Source of the DNA: Paenibacillus tyrphae
Lineage (GTDB): Bacteria > Bacillota > Bacilli > Paenibacillales > NBRC-103111
Assembly: GCF_024158745.1 (NCBI RefSeq)
Contig: NZ_JAMZAW010000002.1
Coordinates: forward strand, 62,001 to 126,000
Reading direction: 5' to 3'
DNA length: 64,000 bases
The position numbers and the translations under genes were made by a program. Positions 27,938 to 37,183 of the stretch are shown here, piece after piece (position 1 is the stretch's first letter; every line of letters begins with the position of its first letter). The notes under the pieces are model-generated. The model was given only the letters and a program-made list of their open reading frames with translations. It was not told the origin of the DNA and ran no database searches.

Positions 27938-29070
27938 TCCGTCTGGCCGGTCCGCAAAATTTTCGTGCTCACCTCGACGCGCACCTTGGCTTTCGGATAC
28001 AGCTGCTTCCATTTGTCCACGGTCAGGCCGCTGCCCCGATGCTGCGCCCGGTACTTCTCTCCGAAGCCGACGGGATCGACGTTCAGCTTCTGCGTTTTTT
28101 CGATAAATGCCATCGCGTTAGCTTGAACCGCCTTGCTCGCTTCGCGCTCCAATAGTTCGATCACCTGCCGGTTCCGCAAATTGACCGGAGACGAGATCTC
28201 CTGCAGCCTCCCGCTCATGTGAACTTGCACCGTGAACGTCAGCTGCTTCGCATTGGTCAACCGGATCCGGCTTTCGCTTTTCACCGAATCGAGCACAAGA
28301 TAAATCTGCTTCTGCCCTTTGGACGGGGAGGCGATCGAGCCGAGCGCTTCCGGCGATAGGCCAATCTCCGTCATCCCGGAGTGGAATCGATCCCGCAACA
28401 GCCGAAGATAAAAAATTTTGCGCAGCGGCATCGTCGCGACCATCCGGTCTCCCCGGAACAGCGCAGCTCCGTATAAAATAATCTCGTTATTCCGTTGAAC
28501 GATGTACGGGAGCACCGGGTCTCTCCCCGGTGAGTACAGATCGCGGATGTATTCATGCAGAATCGGAGAGACCATTTCCTCGCTTTCTACGTTTTGCCGG
28601 ATCGATTGAAACAAATATTCGCCGACATTGCCGATCTCGGGATAGCGTCTTGTCATCAGATCGTAGGCCCGTCCTTTGGAAACGGCCAAATAGACAGCCG
28701 AGCCGACCTCCGGATCGCGCAGCATCGTATCGACGAGCTCGGTCAATCCTTTGCGCGCCAAGTCCTCATGGTACACGACGACCCGGAGCTGGCCCGAGGT
28801 CAGTTTTTTGCGCGATTCGATATTACTGTTGTACCGGAGCCCCTTGCTCGTATATGCGGTCGACGTAATGACATTGGAGCGCTCCTTTGCTCCCGGGTCA
28901 ATCTCGTAGAGCACCGAGGTGCCAAGAATTTTGTCTCCCGGGGCTTCGTCGTATCCGGCGGCAATGACCAGCCCGAGTCTCTCCAGCACCCGGGTCTGCA
29001 CACAGCCCGCCACGACGGAAGCCGCCAGCAGAAGCATGGCCGCCGTCATGGCCGTTCGTTTCAGCTTCAT
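27934..29070 (-). CDS. gerC: Germinant-receptor lipoprotein subunit, Ger(x)C family
   Basis: C subunit of a spore inner-membrane germinant receptor. The ATG at 29070 overlaps the gerB stop. The 378-residue product has a lipoprotein signal with the lipobox SVVAGC near residue 22 and the family pattern of Ger(x)C proteins, including RVLERLGLVIAAGYDEAPG after the lipid cysteine. The upstream extension of the open frame runs inside gerB and is not used. It is third in the gerA-gerB-gerC order. Confidence 0.93.
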   Translation of the reverse strand: MKLKRTAMTAAMLLLAASVVAGCVQTRVLERLGLVIAAGYDEAPGDKILGTSVLYEIDPGAKERSNVITSTAYTSKGLRYNSNIESRKKLTSGQLRVVVYHEDLARKGLTELVDTMLRDPEVGSAVYLAVSKGRAYDLMTRRYPEIGNVGEYLFQSIRQNVESEEMVSPILHEYIRDLYSPGRDPVLPYIVQRNNEIILYGAALFRGDRMVATMPLRKIFYLRLLRDRFHSGMTEIGLSPEALGSIASPSKGQKQIYLVLDSVKSESRIRLTNAKQLTFTVQVHMSGRLQEISSPVNLRNRQVIELLEREASKAVQANAMAFIEKTQKLNVDPVGFGEKYRAQHRGSGLTVDKWKQLYPKAKVRVEVSTKILRTGQTD

Positions 29071-30170
29071 GCCCCCGCTCCTTTCTTCTTCCCGCGGCCG
29101 CGCTTCCACCGGACAAGCACAAACAGCGCGATGGGATACAGCCAGACGAGATAAATTCCGATTTCTCCAAGCAGATTGGACATCCACTCCACATCCTCGT
29201 GCGTAAAAAGCAGCTCCGACGACAGCACGAAGATCACGCAGCAGGCATAGAGAGCGTACTTTTGCTTCAGCTTGAAGAGAGAGCGCATGCCGCGCGTCGA
29301 TGCCCACAGCAGCACCAGATTGTTCGGCAGCACCAGAATCATCCAATAGGCGGCCCCGACGATCTCAAACCGTTCAACGAACGGAATTTGTGCGATTTTG
29401 TACCAGGAGTAAGTTGCCCATACCGTATGCTTCAGCTGCTCTCCCGCATAAAACACAATGGCATTGATCAGCAGCGTGCAGTAAGTGAACACCGTAAAAA
29501 CGATAGCCAGCTGGGAATACTTCTGTACGTTGTGCTTGTCCCGGATGAACGGGTACAAGAAGCAAACCAGCTCGTAGCCAAGCATCGGATAAGTAGCTGC
29601 CCGCATGCCGTTTACAATTTGCCCGGGCTTGGCCTCTAGCAGCGGAAGCAACTGATCGACCTGCGCATATTTCCACGGAAAATAGTACAGCAGGAACACC
29701 CAAAGCCACAAAATAAACGACACGACCGCAAACCCTGCAATAACCTGTATTCCCCCGGTCACGCCGTACAGAAACAACAGGCTCATCAGCATATTGAACA
29801 GCCAGCTGTTCATGTCCGGAAAAAGCCAGGTATGGACAACTTCGGTATACGAATGGAGCACGGTAAAGCAAAGCACAAAAAAATACAGCACGAACACAAA
29901 ATTGAACAGCTTGCCCAGCCAGCGGCCGAACAGCTCCTGATGGATCTGATACAGATCGTTGTCCGGATAATGCTCCATCGTTTTGATCATCGCATACAAG
30001 GCTGCGCTGACCAGCAAACCGTTTAAAATCATGCTCACCCACGCGTCGTGGCCGGCCGCGATGTAGACGTTTCGTTGAAAGTTTTGCGCGGGATCGCCAA
30101 GCTGCGTCCCCGAAATGATGAAGAAAAGGACGTAAGCGTTGAGCGGCTTCGTCCGTTTGCTGGTCCTCAC
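29067..30170 (-). CDS. gerB: Germinant-receptor permease-like subunit, GerAB/GerKB family
   Basis: B subunit of the receptor, an amino-acid-permease-like membrane protein that binds germinant. The 367 residues hold about ten transmembrane helices, with the N-terminal FFIISGTQLGDPAQNF region and PMLGYELVCFLYPFI in the middle. The start is a GTG at 30170 overlapping the gerA stop, with GGCAGGTGATTCCCG upstream. The 4-base overlaps on both sides imply a tricistronic coupled message. Confidence 0.93.
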   Translation of the reverse strand: MRTSKRTKPLNAYVLFFIISGTQLGDPAQNFQRNVYIAAGHDAWVSMILNGLLVSAALYAMIKTMEHYPDNDLYQIHQELFGRWLGKLFNFVFVLYFFVLCFTVLHSYTEVVHTWLFPDMNSWLFNMLMSLLFLYGVTGGIQVIAGFAVVSFILWLWVFLLYYFPWKYAQVDQLLPLLEAKPGQIVNGMRAATYPMLGYELVCFLYPFIRDKHNVQKYSQLAIVFTVFTYCTLLINAIVFYAGEQLKHTVWATYSWYKIAQIPFVERFEIVGAAYWMILVLPNNLVLLWASTRGMRSLFKLKQKYALYACCVIFVLSSELLFTHEDVEWMSNLLGEIGIYLVWLYPIALFVLVRWKRGRGKKKGAGA

Positions 30171-31582
30171 CGGGAATCACCTGCCGGTTCTTCATAAATG
30201 TCCTGACTCAGGCTCCGGAATCTGATCGGCAGCTTGGCTCGCATTTTGCCGATATGAAACGGATAGAGCGGGTACAAGTAGGATTGGCCGATGGTCTTGA
30301 CCCGCAGCAGATGAATCAGAACGAAGCTGACCCCCGTCATGATCCCGACCGCCCCCCACGCCCCGGCCAGCAGCAGCATCGGAAAGCGCAAGATGCGGAT
30401 CGCCGCCCCCATAATGTAGACCGGCGTAATAAAAGACGAAAGCGCAGCCAACGCCACGATGATGATCAGAATATTGCTGGTAAATCCGGCTTGAACCGCC
30501 GCCTGTCCGATCACGATACCTCCGACGATACCCATGGTCTGACCGACTTTGGTCGGAAGCCGCGCTCCCGCTTCCCGCAGCAGCTCGATGATAAATTCCA
30601 GCAGCAGCGCCTCCATCAGCGGAGGAAAAGGCACCTTGGAGCGCGATTGCGCCAGCGGTACCAGCATATTGGATGGAATGAGCTGGTAATGGTACGTCAA
30701 GGCGGCCACATACAGCGGCGTGAAAAAAACCGAGATGAAAATAGCGGCCAAGCGGAGCAGCCGCAAAAACAACGCCATATTGGTGCGTAAATACCGGTCT
30801 TCGGCCGATTTAAAAAAGTCGAAAAAGCGCGACGGCCCCAGCAGCGCGAACGGACTGCCGTCGACGAGGATGACCAGACGGCCTTCGATCAAGTTCAATA
30901 CGATCCGGTCGGGCCGCTCGCTGGAAATCATTTGCGGAAACAGCGACTCGGGATTGTCGTCGATTTTTTGCAAAAGCATCGAGCTGTCGGTAATGCCTTT
31001 GAATTTCACGTTCGCCAGCTTGTCTTTCATTAAGGAAACTTCGTCGGCCGGGGCAACGCCCTCCATGTAAAGCAGCATCACTTCGGTGTGCGTGCTTTCG
31101 CCGATCTGAAACGACGCATAGCGGAGCCGCGTGTCCGGTAAATATTGCCGAATCAAAGAGATGTTCGTTTGCAGCGACTCGGTCAGTGCCACCTGCGGGC
31201 CCGTGATCTGCGATTCGACCTCGGGGCTCGTGGCGCTGCGGTCGATCTTCAGCGCCGTGTTGAGCAAATAGCCTCCGCGTTCCGCGCTGGAGAGGAGCAA
31301 TGTCCAGCCGGAGATCAACCGTTTCACCACCCGGTCGATATCCCCTGCCTTCTCCTGCTGATCCACCGGCAGATGGCGAATGAGCGTTTCCAAGGAGACT
31401 CCCCCGGGTGCCTTTTCCTGCATGGGAGGAATCACTTGCGTCTGCAAAATTTTGGCGTCGGCCAAGTCTCCGTAATACAGCAGCATCCATGTCCCTTGCG
31501 CATTCGGGATGCTTCGCGTCTGCAGCTGACCGTGCTTTTCCAGAACGGAACGCAAAGGCTCAAAAAGATCTTGCTCCGACAT
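30167..31582 (-). CDS. gerA: Germinant-receptor subunit, GerAA/GerKA family
   Basis: A subunit of the receptor. The 471 residues have a soluble N-terminal region to about residue 270 and four to five transmembrane helices after it. Family motifs are ITGPQVALTESLQTNISLIR, VEGV-like MLLYMEGVAPADEV, NLIEGRLVILVDGSPFALLGP and the PFPPLMEALLLEFIIELLREAG segment. GGAGGAGGG precedes the ATG. The operon faces away from the YheC/YheD array; both are expected to be forespore or mother-cell genes. Confidence 0.95.
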   Translation of the reverse strand: MSEQDLFEPLRSVLEKHGQLQTRSIPNAQGTWMLLYYGDLADAKILQTQVIPPMQEKAPGGVSLETLIRHLPVDQQEKAGDIDRVVKRLISGWTLLLSSAERGGYLLNTALKIDRSATSPEVESQITGPQVALTESLQTNISLIRQYLPDTRLRYASFQIGESTHTEVMLLYMEGVAPADEVSLMKDKLANVKFKGITDSSMLLQKIDDNPESLFPQMISSERPDRIVLNLIEGRLVILVDGSPFALLGPSRFFDFFKSAEDRYLRTNMALFLRLLRLAAIFISVFFTPLYVAALTYHYQLIPSNMLVPLAQSRSKVPFPPLMEALLLEFIIELLREAGARLPTKVGQTMGIVGGIVIGQAAVQAGFTSNILIIIVALAALSSFITPVYIMGAAIRILRFPMLLLAGAWGAVGIMTGVSFVLIHLLRVKTIGQSYLYPLYPFHIGKMRAKLPIRFRSLSQDIYEEPAGDSR

Positions 31583-31809
31583 AAGTTCCCTCCTCCCGGC
31601 AGTACATATCGCTTGTTAGGTTTTCCCTCCTCCGGCAAATGTATTCCAGTTCTGGCGGGAGCCGACGGGCTTGCGGGCATTTGCCCGATATAGGTAGTTT
31701 CTTTCACCAAGGCTTAAACGCCCTCATATGATGCAGTAGTTCGCTTCTCAATGTTCAAAGCATGTTGCGGCATGTCTTGCGGCAAGCCGGTGCTGGGAAG
31801 GAGTTCCGC

Positions 31810-33180
31810 ATGAAAAGAACAAAGGTGAAGATCCAGATCCAAAGCGCCGGCAATTCCTCGGACGGCTCCGTTCTGACGCTCAGCGAATCTGTCGTGAAAA
31901 AATGGAAGATTCCGCTGCAGCAGCCTCTCCAAATCCGTTTCGGTTCTGCCCGGGAGGAGATTTCGGTCATCTCTTCGTCCAAGGCCGGCGTACTGCGCTT
32001 GAGCGGTTCGTTAGCTTCCAGGTGGGGGCTTGCCCACGGAGATGAGCTCTGTCTTCAATACAAAACCGGAACCCATACGATTCATCTCGGCCCGCTGATC
32101 GGTGTCATGGTCAGCCGCGTTCACGCCGATTCCGCCGACAGACTGTTCGGGGCGAACACCGCCTTTAGCCGCGAGCTCTCCGAAGCATGCAGACTGTATG
32201 GCGCATCGGTGTTTTTCAGCACGCCCGAGGATTTGCGCGGACAGAACGACCAGGTTCGGGGATGGCGCGTCAAGGCAACCGGCGGCTGGGAAAAAACGAC
32301 GTTCCCGGTGCCGCACGTGCTGTATAACCGTCTGACCTCGCGCAAGCTGGAAAACCGTCCCAACGTGCAGTACTTTGTGACGCAAGCCAAGAGCCGCCAT
32401 AATGCGGTGCTCTTCAATGAAAAGTATTTAAACAAGACGGAAGTGTTCGATGCCCTCCGCAAGGAAACGGGGCTGCAACCGTACTTGCCGGAGTCGTATT
32501 TGCTGCGGAATCTCCAGCTTCTCAAATCGATGTGCGCCAAGCATCCGACCGTATTTCTCAAACCGATTACCGGCAGCCTTGGAAAAGGCATCATTCGGAT
32601 TAAAAAACAGCCGGGCGGATACATTTGCCATTTCACGAATCTGGGCGGCGCCCGTAAGCAGTCCTTTCCTACCCTTGGCAAGCTGTACAGCACCATCTCG
32701 GGCAAATTGAAAACCCAACGCTATCAAATTCAGCAAGGGCTCGACCTGCTGACCGTGAACGGCCGGCCTGTCGATTTTCGGGCCTTGGTGCAGCGCGGGG
32801 AAACCGGACAATGGGGCATTACGTCCATCGTAGCCCGAATCGCCGGCACGCATCACTTCGTCTCCAATCTGGCGCGCGGCGGTACGCTGACAACCGCCAA
32901 GGACGCTTTGGGACGCTCGGGGGCGGCCGCGGCGGCGGGCGGTTTAGGCAAGCTGAGACGGGCAGCCATCCAAATTGCCAAGGGTATCGAAGAGCAGGTC
33001 CCAGGCCATTATGCCGAACTCGGAATCGATCTGGCGATCGATACGAATGGCCGGGTATGGCTGCTTGAAGTCAATTCGAAACCGTCGAAGGAGGACAATA
33101 CGCCGCTGGCAGCCGGGCTCAAGATCCGCCCCTCCGTCAAGAAGGTGGTGCAGTACGCCCGCTTCGCAGCGAAGTTTTGA
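31810..33180 (+). CDS. YheD-like ATP-grasp spore coat-associated protein, copy 1 (long form)
   Basis: First of five tandem paralogues. The 456-residue protein has a separate N-terminal domain (residues 1-95, ending IHLGPLIGVM) and an ATP-grasp domain. The ATP-binding lysine and glycine loop is FLKPITGSLGKG (249-260), the DFR motif VDFRALVQ at 321-328, and the metal-binding end GIDLAID...LLEVNSKP (405-425). The ATG follows GGAAGGAG. In Bacillus YheC and YheD are spore-coat-associated, of unknown reaction; ATP-grasp enzymes generally join a carboxylate to an amine or thiol using ATP. Size and the extra N-terminal domain match YheD (about 450 residues). Confidence 0.85.
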   Translation: MKRTKVKIQIQSAGNSSDGSVLTLSESVVKKWKIPLQQPLQIRFGSAREEISVISSSKAGVLRLSGSLASRWGLAHGDELCLQYKTGTHTIHLGPLIGVMVSRVHADSADRLFGANTAFSRELSEACRLYGASVFFSTPEDLRGQNDQVRGWRVKATGGWEKTTFPVPHVLYNRLTSRKLENRPNVQYFVTQAKSRHNAVLFNEKYLNKTEVFDALRKETGLQPYLPESYLLRNLQLLKSMCAKHPTVFLKPITGSLGKGIIRIKKQPGGYICHFTNLGGARKQSFPTLGKLYSTISGKLKTQRYQIQQGLDLLTVNGRPVDFRALVQRGETGQWGITSIVARIAGTHHFVSNLARGGTLTTAKDALGRSGAAAAAGGLGKLRRAAIQIAKGIEEQVPGHYAELGIDLAIDTNGRVWLLEVNSKPSKEDNTPLAAGLKIRPSVKKVVQYARFAAKF

Positions 33181-33303
33181 CCGGTTCGCCAAGCTTCCGG
33201 ATCGGCGCGCCTGAAAGCGGATCTCCCCCGATAACTTGCCCTCGTACATGGGATATCTCGGGGTCCTCCGACGATGCAGCTTGAACGGATCGAGGTAAAG
33301 CGC

Positions 33304-34482
33304 ATGATGAAACCAGACCGCTTGAACAAAAGTACCGTCGGCATCATGACGACGCAGACCGATGAACATCCGCCTTTTGCCAACCGCGGTTTCTACCGCC
33401 GCTTGTGTATTCTCGGGAGCCGCAGCGGTTTGACGGTATTCGTATTTACTCCGCAGGGCATCGATTGGTCCCGGCCGCAAGTAACCGGGTATGTCTATGA
33501 TGCGGCATCCAAGGAGTGGGTCAGCCGGACCTTTGAACTGCCGGCTATCGTATATGACCGCTGCTTTTTCACCGCCCGGAGGCAATACGCCGATTATCGG
33601 AACGCATTGCAGGGTCTTAAACAGCAGTCCTCCGTCCGACTGCTCGGTCACGGCTTGAAGGGCAAGTGGGACGTTCAGCAAGCGCTTCGGCGGGACGGCC
33701 GGTTTGACCGCCACCTGCCCGAGACGCAGCCGCTGCGCAGCATGCGCACGCTCGCGGATTGGCTCCGGCAGCGCGGCGAAGCGATTCTGAAGCCGCGCGG
33801 CGGCTCCCAGGGACGCGGCGTGCTGCTCGTGCGCCGCGAAAGCGCGTCCCCTGCGGGCACGGCGAACGCCGCCGGAGCGGCGTACACCGTCCGCGGGCGC
33901 GATCCGCGCAACCGCGCCGTCGCGTGCGGCTTCGCCGACGCCGGGGCGCTTCTTCGATGGCTGCGCCGCTTCGTCGCGCAGCGCAGCTATTTGCTGCAGC
34001 AGTATTTGCCGCTGCAGTCGCAAAACGGCGACGCGTACGACGTGCGCGCGCTCGTGCAAAAAGACGGCGACGGCCGTTGGAAGCTGACAGGCATGGCCGT
34101 CCGCCGGGGGCAGAACGGCAGCCTCACCGCAAATCTGCACGGCGGGGGCAAGGTGGAACCCATCAGACCGTTTTTGGCCCGCGAGTTCGGGCCGACACGC
34201 GCCGAGAAGCTCCTTCACGAGCTGAAGCAGCTCGCTATGGGGCTTCCGGAAGCGCTGGAATCTTGTCACGGGCGGCTCGCCGAGCTCGGCATCGATTTCG
34301 GTGTCGACACGGACGGCAATAGTTGGATTCTCGAAGTGAATTCCAAACCCGGCCGCTCCATCTTTACTTATTTACAAGACGACCAAGCCAAACTGGACGC
34401 ACTGGCCAATCCGCTGCGCTACGCGCGGTATTTGCTGCGGCAGCCGCGTGCGCAGGCGAACGTTAGGCAAAAGCAGCCTTGA
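33304..34482 (+). CDS. YheC-like ATP-grasp spore coat-associated protein, copy 2 (short form)
   Basis: 392 residues, lacking the 90-residue N-terminal domain of copy 1. Motifs: ILKPRGGSQGRG for ATP, YDVRALVQKDGDGRW, and GIDFGVD...ILEVNSKP for metal binding. GAGGTAAAGCGC precedes an ATG-ATG pair; either codon may start. The middle (about 33760-34250) is unusually GC-rich, with hand counts of 75% and 82% GC in the lines 33781-33840 and 33841-33900, and codes for an Ala/Arg-rich loop. The gap to copy 1 is 123 bases with no terminator seen. Confidence 0.83.
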   Translation: MMKPDRLNKSTVGIMTTQTDEHPPFANRGFYRRLCILGSRSGLTVFVFTPQGIDWSRPQVTGYVYDAASKEWVSRTFELPAIVYDRCFFTARRQYADYRNALQGLKQQSSVRLLGHGLKGKWDVQQALRRDGRFDRHLPETQPLRSMRTLADWLRQRGEAILKPRGGSQGRGVLLVRRESASPAGTANAAGAAYTVRGRDPRNRAVACGFADAGALLRWLRRFVAQRSYLLQQYLPLQSQNGDAYDVRALVQKDGDGRWKLTGMAVRRGQNGSLTANLHGGGKVEPIRPFLAREFGPTRAEKLLHELKQLAMGLPEALESCHGRLAELGIDFGVDTDGNSWILEVNSKPGRSIFTYLQDDQAKLDALANPLRYARYLLRQPRAQANVRQKQP

Positions 34483-34509
34483 CCAATGCCCGGCAAAGTT
34501 CAACCTACA

Positions 34510-34583
34510 CTTTCGAAGAAAGTTTTGCCTGCGGCAAAACTCAGCCCATGCTTTCGAAGAAAGTTTTGCCTGCGGCAAAACTC
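34510..34583. repeat. Direct repeat of a 33-base hairpin unit before copy 3
   Basis: A 33-base unit occurs identically at 34510-34542 and 34551-34583 (41-base period). Each unit holds CTTTC-GAA-GAAAG and AGTTTTGCC-TGC-GGCAAAACT, a 9-bp stem with a three-base loop. The second copy ends 4 bases before the TAGGAGG of the next gene. The sequence just before the first copy looks like a decayed third unit. It could slow or partially stop transcription, or be a mobile intergenic repeat. Confidence 0.8.
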
Positions 34584-34597
34584 TTAGGAGGTTCAAC

Positions 34598-35965
34598 ATG
34601 AGCTTGACAACTTGCACGATTCATGTCACCCAGCGTCAGGAGCGGATCATCTACCTCTCCGGCGAATTGGCGCGGGCGCTTAAAGTATCCAAAACACGAA
34701 ACATACATCTGCACCTCGGCGGCAAAAGCGTATACGCAAGTTTGAAGCTGCTGAAAAAGAGCGGCAGCCATCTGTATTTGCCGTCATTCCTTTACACGCA
34801 GCTTCGCATTCCCCGGGCCGGCACCAGCATGATCACGTGCAGCAACGGCAAAGATATCCGCATCGGCCCGCTGATCGGGGTCTTGACCAGCGTTACGGGA
34901 GGGGGCAGCGCTCCGTTCGGCAATCGGACGGAGTTTATCCGGCAGTTTATGCGCGCCGGCTCCGACAAAGCATTCTACTACGGCTTTTCCCCCCAAAGCG
35001 TCAATTGGTCTCAAGCGACCGTCACTGCCGTTCTCCCGCGAGGCGAAGGCGGCTGGGTACGCAAGACGATGCCGCTGCCCGATGTGATCTACAATCGGCT
35101 GCCCAGCCGGAAGGCGGAGCGGCTCGAGTCGATGAACGCATTCAAGCAGCGGTTTATTCGCAGAGGGATTCCGCTGTTCAACTGGACTTTTTTCGACAAA
35201 TGGGATGTGTACAATTTGCTGGAAGGCACCGAAGCTTCCCGTTACGTTCCCGAGTCCCGGATCAACCCCACCCCTTCGCAAATCAAGGAAATGCTGGAGA
35301 AGCATAAATTCATCTACTTGAAACCGACCGGCGGCAGCCTCGGCATCGGCATTTTCCGCCTGACATACAATCCGAAACGCGGCTACTATGCCCGTTTCCG
35401 GCGCGGGGCGCGCAATGTACTGCTGCGGTTCAGCCGGTTCGAGGCCCTCATGTCGCTGCTCAACAAGCAGAGCGGAAGGTTGAACAACTACGTTGCCCAG
35501 CAGGGAATTCGCCTGATCGAACTCGACAGCTGTCCGATCGATTTCCGTTTCCATATGACCAAGAACAACGCCAACCAATGGGTCGTTGCCGCCATCGGGG
35601 CCAAGAAAGCGGGCAAAGGCAGCGTCACGACCCATGTTCGCACGGGCGGGCAGCTTATGACGCCCGAACAAGTACTCCGGCAAATTTTCGGCAACCGGGC
35701 GGATGCGGTGCTCTCGAATGCCAAAGAAACCGCCGTCAAGCTGGCGGAGGACATCGAGCGGAATTACCGGCATACCTTGGGCGAGCTCGGCTTCGATATC
35801 GGGATTGACCAGAACGAACACCTCTGGATGTTCGAGGCGAATTCCAAGCCGGGACGGTCCATTTTCAAGCACCCGGCGCTGAAGGAACAAGGAAGAGCCT
35901 CGCTGCAAAACATCTACGACTACTGCCTCTACTTGAGCCGATTTCGGTCAAGGAGGGATTCCTGA
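34598..35965 (+). CDS. YheD-like ATP-grasp spore coat-associated protein, copy 3 (long form)
   Basis: 455 residues with the same two-part plan as copy 1: an N-terminal domain (1-90, ending RIGPLIGVLTS) and an ATP-grasp domain with YLKPTGGSLGIG, IDFRFHMTK and GFDIGID...MFEANSKP. The DFR region departs from the others (FHMTK instead of ALVQK), which may affect substrate choice. TAGGAGG lies 7 bases before the ATG. It is followed directly by copy 4, whose GTG starts 1 base after this stop. Confidence 0.85.
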   Translation: MSLTTCTIHVTQRQERIIYLSGELARALKVSKTRNIHLHLGGKSVYASLKLLKKSGSHLYLPSFLYTQLRIPRAGTSMITCSNGKDIRIGPLIGVLTSVTGGGSAPFGNRTEFIRQFMRAGSDKAFYYGFSPQSVNWSQATVTAVLPRGEGGWVRKTMPLPDVIYNRLPSRKAERLESMNAFKQRFIRRGIPLFNWTFFDKWDVYNLLEGTEASRYVPESRINPTPSQIKEMLEKHKFIYLKPTGGSLGIGIFRLTYNPKRGYYARFRRGARNVLLRFSRFEALMSLLNKQSGRLNNYVAQQGIRLIELDSCPIDFRFHMTKNNANQWVVAAIGAKKAGKGSVTTHVRTGGQLMTPEQVLRQIFGNRADAVLSNAKETAVKLAEDIERNYRHTLGELGFDIGIDQNEHLWMFEANSKPGRSIFKHPALKEQGRASLQNIYDYCLYLSRFRSRRDS

Positions 35966-37159
35966 GTGGATACCAACACCAACGCACCGTCCAAGCGTGA
36001 AAATCCGACGCTGGCCATTCTTACTCACTCGGATAAAACGCGAATTTTTCGCGGGAATCAAGAAAATTTTATCGACCTGATCCGAACCGGTGCAGAGCGC
36101 GGTGTTCTCGTCTACGTCATGACGACGGCCGATTTCAAGCTGTCCGGACGCAAAGCCGTCGGATACACGTACAATGAGGCCGACAAAACGTGGAAAAAAG
36201 GGGTGTTTCCCGCCCCCCACGTCATATATAACCGGATTCCTTACCGCAAATTCGAGCTGCTGCCCGAGGTGCAGCAGGTGATTCAAACCTGCATGCGGCA
36301 GAGAAGGATCCGCTTTTTCAACCCGTCCTTCTTCAATAAATGGACCTTGTTCGAATGGCTCAACCATGCCGAGAAGACGCAGAGTTACATTCCCGATACG
36401 AGACGCCTCTCCTCCGGCGAGGAGCTCGACAAGCTGCTTGCCGAGTATCCGTTTCTGTATCTCAAGCCGATTCGCGGCAAAGCCGGCAAGGGCATCATGA
36501 AAGTAAGCCGAAGCCTTCTCGATACGAAGTCCAAATCATTCGAGCTTAGCATTCAGGAAAAGACGAAAAGCCATATTTCCCGTTACCCGAGCGTCTCCCG
36601 ACTGTGGTCGGAAGTACAGGAACTGATCGGGGGTAAGGACTACATCATCCAACAAGGAATTCCCCTCTCCAGCTATAAGCAGCGTCCGTTCGATCTGCGG
36701 GTGCTCGTGCAAAAGAACGGCAAAGGCCAGTGGAGCGTCGCGGGAATCGGCGCCCGGCTGGCCGGAAAGCTCAGCATCACGACCCACGTTCCACGGGGCG
36801 GCTCGATTGACGATCCCGCCAAGCTGCTAACCTATTCCTTCGGCGGGCCCGGCAGCAAACGCATCATCACCCGCGCCAAAAAAGCGGCGCTCACCATCGC
36901 GAAGCAGATCGAGAAGTCCAGCGGCCATATGTTAGGTGAAATGTCCCTGGACCTTGGCGTCGATCAAGAAGGGCACATTTGGTTTTTCGAGGCAAACTCC
37001 AAACCGATGAAATTCGACGAGCCGCCGATCCGCAAAAAATCGCTCGAAAATCTGATCCTGTACTCCATCTATTTGGCCAAGCGCAAATCGAAACGCCCTC
37101 CCAAAAAAACGGATGCCTCTCCCCTTCTGGCTCAAACCAACACCGAGCGCGATAAATAA
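35966..37159 (+). CDS. YheC-like ATP-grasp spore coat-associated protein, copy 4 (short form)
   Basis: 397 residues from a GTG immediately after the copy 3 stop, with GGAGGG inside the end of copy 3 as ribosome-binding site, so the pair must be co-translated. ATP-grasp motifs are YLKPIRGKAGKG, FDLRVLVQKNGKGQW and SLDLGVD...FFEANSKP. The N-terminus starts directly with the first strand of the ATP-grasp fold (NPTLAILTHSD). The last 30 residues are basic and low in complexity. Confidence 0.85.
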   Translation: MDTNTNAPSKRENPTLAILTHSDKTRIFRGNQENFIDLIRTGAERGVLVYVMTTADFKLSGRKAVGYTYNEADKTWKKGVFPAPHVIYNRIPYRKFELLPEVQQVIQTCMRQRRIRFFNPSFFNKWTLFEWLNHAEKTQSYIPDTRRLSSGEELDKLLAEYPFLYLKPIRGKAGKGIMKVSRSLLDTKSKSFELSIQEKTKSHISRYPSVSRLWSEVQELIGGKDYIIQQGIPLSSYKQRPFDLRVLVQKNGKGQWSVAGIGARLAGKLSITTHVPRGGSIDDPAKLLTYSFGGPGSKRIITRAKKAALTIAKQIEKSSGHMLGEMSLDLGVDQEGHIWFFEANSKPMKFDEPPIRKKSLENLILYSIYLAKRKSKRPPKKTDASPLLAQTNTERDK

Positions 37160-37183
37160 GAAGAATAGGCAGGTGAGCTGCAC

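Noticed and set aside
34510-34583. CRISPR-like array
   Set aside because: Only two units with an 8-base gap and no cas genes; the units are hairpin repeats.
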